From contig NZ_PJOM01000002.1 in NCBI RefSeq assembly GCF_002900965.1, positions 1,240,001 through 1,304,000 of the forward strand: 64,000 bases of DNA, given 5' to 3'. Positions 61,918 to 64,000 of the stretch are shown here, one piece after another (position 1 is the stretch's first letter; each line of letters opens with the position of its first letter). Position numbers and translations under genes: made by a program. A model generated the notes under the pieces. It searched no databases. It worked only from the letters and a program-made list of their open reading frames with translations, and was not told the origin of the DNA. Source of the DNA: Pseudotabrizicola formosa. Lineage in GTDB: Bacteria; Pseudomonadota; Alphaproteobacteria; Rhodobacterales; Rhodobacteraceae.

Positions 61918-62954
61918 GCCGCCACCTCTGCGGCCAGCCCCTGCGCCATCCGGTCCCAGCCCGAGGTATCGGTGTCGGCTTCCGCCCGCTTGCCGAACAT
62001 CTGCAAAATCAGCTGCCCTTTGGCGTCAAAGGCCTCGACCGAGATGGCAGGACCACGTTTGGTCGGTTTGGACACCAGCCAGACCTCGGCAATGTGGTCG
62101 GCGCGCAGATGCAGGTTGAACCGGGGGTCGAGCACATTCTGCCATGGCCCCATTGGCGCGATGCGCTGCACCGGGCCGGAATGGATCTGGATACAGCCGT
62201 CGTTGCCGACAAAGATCATGATCTTCAGGGCCTCTTGCGCGGACCGCTCCAGGGCCCAGGACACAGCCTCGACCGGCAGTTGCCTGGCAAAATCGGCCCC
62301 GACAGCGCGGTTCGCCCCCAGCCGGTTCATCTTCAGCTTGCGCACCATCGCCAGAAACTGATGCGTGTCGGTCATTTGCGCCCATTCGCTGCGCAGCGCG
62401 TCGATCTTGTCTTCGGCAATGCGCGCCGCGTCCGGGGCCGCGCGGGCGGTGATCTCGAACGGGGCATCCACCGGCAAGGCCAGATCGGCCACCGCCGCAT
62501 CAAAGGCGGCACTGTCAGACTCTGCTCCCAGATGCACCTTGTGCACGGCATCACCCGCGGCATCGAACACCTGAAGGCTGCGCTTCACGCCCTGATCGGT
62601 TTCGCGCCGGATGGCAAAGGCATGCACCCAATGGCGCGGAAAGATCCGCAGATCAATCTCGTCGCCCAGCACCATCGACGCATGCGCGCCGGAGTGGAAA
62701 TTCTTGTACACGCCGCGGCGTTCATGCACCGCGCTGTCATTGCGGGTCAGAGCCATGACATCGCCCATCTGGCAGACATGTGGCAGCAAAAGCGCCGGAT
62801 CGGCGTTGATCCGGGTCGCCGCGCCGCCGGCCTCGGCCGCAACCAGCTGCGCCTCTGACAAGCCAATGGCAGCCGCAAGATCGCGCTCGCGCAGTTTGGG
62901 AAATTCGGTGCGGGCATGGGTGATCCGTTCGATCACATCGGGGGAAAGCAGCAT
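61914..62954 (-). CDS. hmuS: Haemin-degrading / haem-trafficking factor HmuS
   Basis: This 346-aa cytoplasmic protein of the HmuS/ChuS family is made of two repeated domains. It has FPKLRERDLAAAIGLSEAQL, DVMALTRNDSAVHERRGVY and, in the C-terminal domain, FVGNDGCIQIHSGPVQRI and NLHLRADHIAEVWLVSKPT. I use the ATG at 62954 because AAGGA lies 7 bases upstream; 62972 is an alternative. It releases or degrades imported haem. First gene of the operon, divergent from the receptor gene. Confidence 0.92.
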   Translation of the reverse strand: MLLSPDVIERITHARTEFPKLRERDLAAAIGLSEAQLVAAEAGGAATRINADPALLLPHVCQMGDVMALTRNDSAVHERRGVYKNFHSGAHASMVLGDEIDLRIFPRHWVHAFAIRRETDQGVKRSLQVFDAAGDAVHKVHLGAESDSAAFDAAVADLALPVDAPFEITARAAPDAARIAEDKIDALRSEWAQMTDTHQFLAMVRKLKMNRLGANRAVGADFARQLPVEAVSWALERSAQEALKIMIFVGNDGCIQIHSGPVQRIAPMGPWQNVLDPRFNLHLRADHIAEVWLVSKPTKRGPAISVEAFDAKGQLILQMFGKRAEADTDTSGWDRMAQGLAAEVAA

Positions 62955-63040
62955 GGGGTCATCCTTGGACATGGGCTGTGACGCGGGAAGGCTGTCGCAT
63001 GTCTGGCGGGGGGGTGACCCCACGGCTGGATGGCGCGGCG

Positions 63041-63080
63041 CAATACTTGACGAATTTACTCGGACAATCTAGAAGCCGAG
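63041..63080. promoter_or_regulatory. Candidate iron-responsive promoter region between hmuS and the receptor
   Basis: The 207-bp divergent gap contains TTGACG with a TAGAAG 17 bases further, a possible sigma-70 promoter toward the receptor. TGA-N9-TCG at 63048-63062 differs by one base from the iron-rhodo-box TGA-N9-TCA bound by RirA/IscR-type regulators. The patch is AT-rich relative to its surroundings. Confidence 0.35.
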
Positions 63081-63161
63081 TCGAACGGGGTCAAGAGCGA
63101 TCCCGCAGGGTGCCAGCGTTCCGCCAGCCGACCACAACCGTCGCGACCAAGGGGACACTGA

Positions 63162-64000
63162 ATGCAACCGCACATGCCGGGGCACGCCATCATTCCGGGG
63201 CTTGCCCGCCTGCTGACCACCGCCGCCATCATCGCCATCGCCGCACCGGCCACCGCACAAGACTCAGAGGGCGGCACCTTTCTGGGCCGCCTGATCCTGG
63301 GGGCCGGCCAGCAGAAAGTGGCGATCGACACACCGCAAGCCGTGACCTCGGTGGAACAGGAAGACATCGACCGCGAACAGCCCGCCACCGTTGGCCAGAT
63401 CTTCCGCAATGTGCCGGGGGTACAGACCGCAGGATCAGACCGTCCGCTGGGCACCGCCTTCAACATCCGCGGCATCGGCACCACCGAACAGACCGCCAGC
63501 GAGGCGCGCATCATTGTCAATGTCGATGGGGTGCCGAAGTTCTACGAGCAATACCGCATGGGATCTTTCTTCACCGACCCAGAACTCTATCGCCGGGTCG
63601 AGGTGCTGCGCGGGCCGGGATCAGCCGTGCTCTACGGTTCGGGGGCCATCGGCGGCACGGTGAATTTCGAAACCAAGGATGCCTCCGATTTCATCCCCGA
63701 AGGCAAGACTGGCGCGGCCAGGCTGAAATTCGGCTATGACAGCAATGGCGACGGGTTGATGGCCCAGGGCATCCTGGCGCTGCGCACGGCACCGGGCGCC
63801 GAGTTTCTGGCGGCCTTGGGCTACCGCACATCGAACGATTACAAGGACGGGGCTGGCAACACCTTGCGCGGCACCGAAGGGTCTTCACCCTCGGCGCTTG
63901 TCAAAGGGGCGTTCCAGCTGGGCGAGACCCAGACGCTGCGCCTGTCGATGCAGCGTTTCGAGTCCGACAACGACAATGCCACCCTGTCGCAGACCGGCGG
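63162..64000 (+). CDS. TonB-dependent haem/haemoglobin receptor (partial, runs off window)
   Basis: The first 279 residues of an outer-membrane receptor are present. There is a signal peptide (about 1-32, ending PATAQ), then the plug domain with VTSVEQEDIDREQPATVGQI, FRNVPGVQTAGSD, FNIRGIG and RVEVLRGPGSSAVLYGSGAI. The beta-barrel starts after about residue 180. ATG at 63162 with AAGGGGA upstream. It is divergent from hmuSTUV, so it is the probable HmuR-type receptor of the system. The C-terminal barrel lies outside the window. Confidence 0.93.
   Translation, partial: MQPHMPGHAIIPGLARLLTTAAIIAIAAPATAQDSEGGTFLGRLILGAGQQKVAIDTPQAVTSVEQEDIDREQPATVGQIFRNVPGVQTAGSDRPLGTAFNIRGIGTTEQTASEARIIVNVDGVPKFYEQYRMGSFFTDPELYRRVEVLRGPGSAVLYGSGAIGGTVNFETKDASDFIPEGKTGAARLKFGYDSNGDGLMAQGILALRTAPGAEFLAALGYRTSNDYKDGAGNTLRGTEGSSPSALVKGAFQLGETQTLRLSMQRFESDNDNATLSQTG

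Noticed and set aside
1-64000. CRISPR array, rRNA genes, transposase or complete prophage
   Set aside because: No regular spaced repeats, rRNA sequence, or transposase or phage structural genes were seen.

Overview
The window reads as a chromosomal segment of a GC-rich alphaproteobacterium of the Rhodobacteraceae/Paracoccaceae type. The evidence is a nuoABCD operon, an NDUFA12-family gene (in bacteria typical of Alphaproteobacteria), the linked pairs glmU-glmS and anmK/tyrS, and two copies of a GC-rich intergenic hairpin of a kind I associate with this family. No genus is claimed.

Housekeeping left arm (1-13.2 kb): nuoDCBA on the minus strand (nuoD cut by the window edge), an orphan DegT-type aminotransferase, a small secreted protein, gph, glmU-glmS, a DUF3833 lipoprotein, an AlkD-like protein, anmK and tyrS back to back, and a PHP-domain phosphoesterase.

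Methylated-amine block (13.2-21.7 kb): a minus-strand operon of two about 815-aa FAD/GcvT-type demethylating dehydrogenases, a pyrrolysine-free MttB-family methyltransferase and a 3-hydroxyisobutyrate-dehydrogenase-like enzyme, with a divergent LysR regulator. The first two intergenic gaps carry near-identical hairpin elements.

Central block (21.7-38.7 kb): preT-preA (reductive pyrimidine catabolism), accB-accC, aat, a DUF2155-mlaD-NDUFA12 operon, clpX and clpP each with its own terminator, a photolyase-like protein whose two domains appear in reversed order, a CDP-alcohol phosphatidyltransferase, a ynjBCD-type ABC importer, an orphan histidine kinase, a metallo-beta-lactamase-fold hydrolase and tRNA-Asn(GTT).

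Catabolic island candidate (38.7-59.1 kb): directly 3' of tRNA-Asn lies the decayed N-terminus of a tyrosine integrase. Then comes a compact minus-strand operon (VOC protein, Opp/Dpp-type importer with two substrate-binding proteins, amidohydrolase, hydantoin-racemase-like protein, NAL-superfamily lyase, SDR). It has a GntR regulator and a divergent hydantoinase/dihydropyrimidinase. A GTATAC-type motif lies in front of both the VOC gene and the hydantoinase. This looks like an uncharacterised pathway for a cyclic amide or ureide. Next come a DJ-1/PfpI protein, a LysR regulator, a 4,5-dihydroxyphthalate-decarboxylase-like protein and a TctCBA transporter followed by a possible 48-aa membrane microprotein.

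Right edge (59.1-64 kb): a haem acquisition locus, hmuSTUV on the minus strand with a divergent TonB-dependent receptor that runs off the window.
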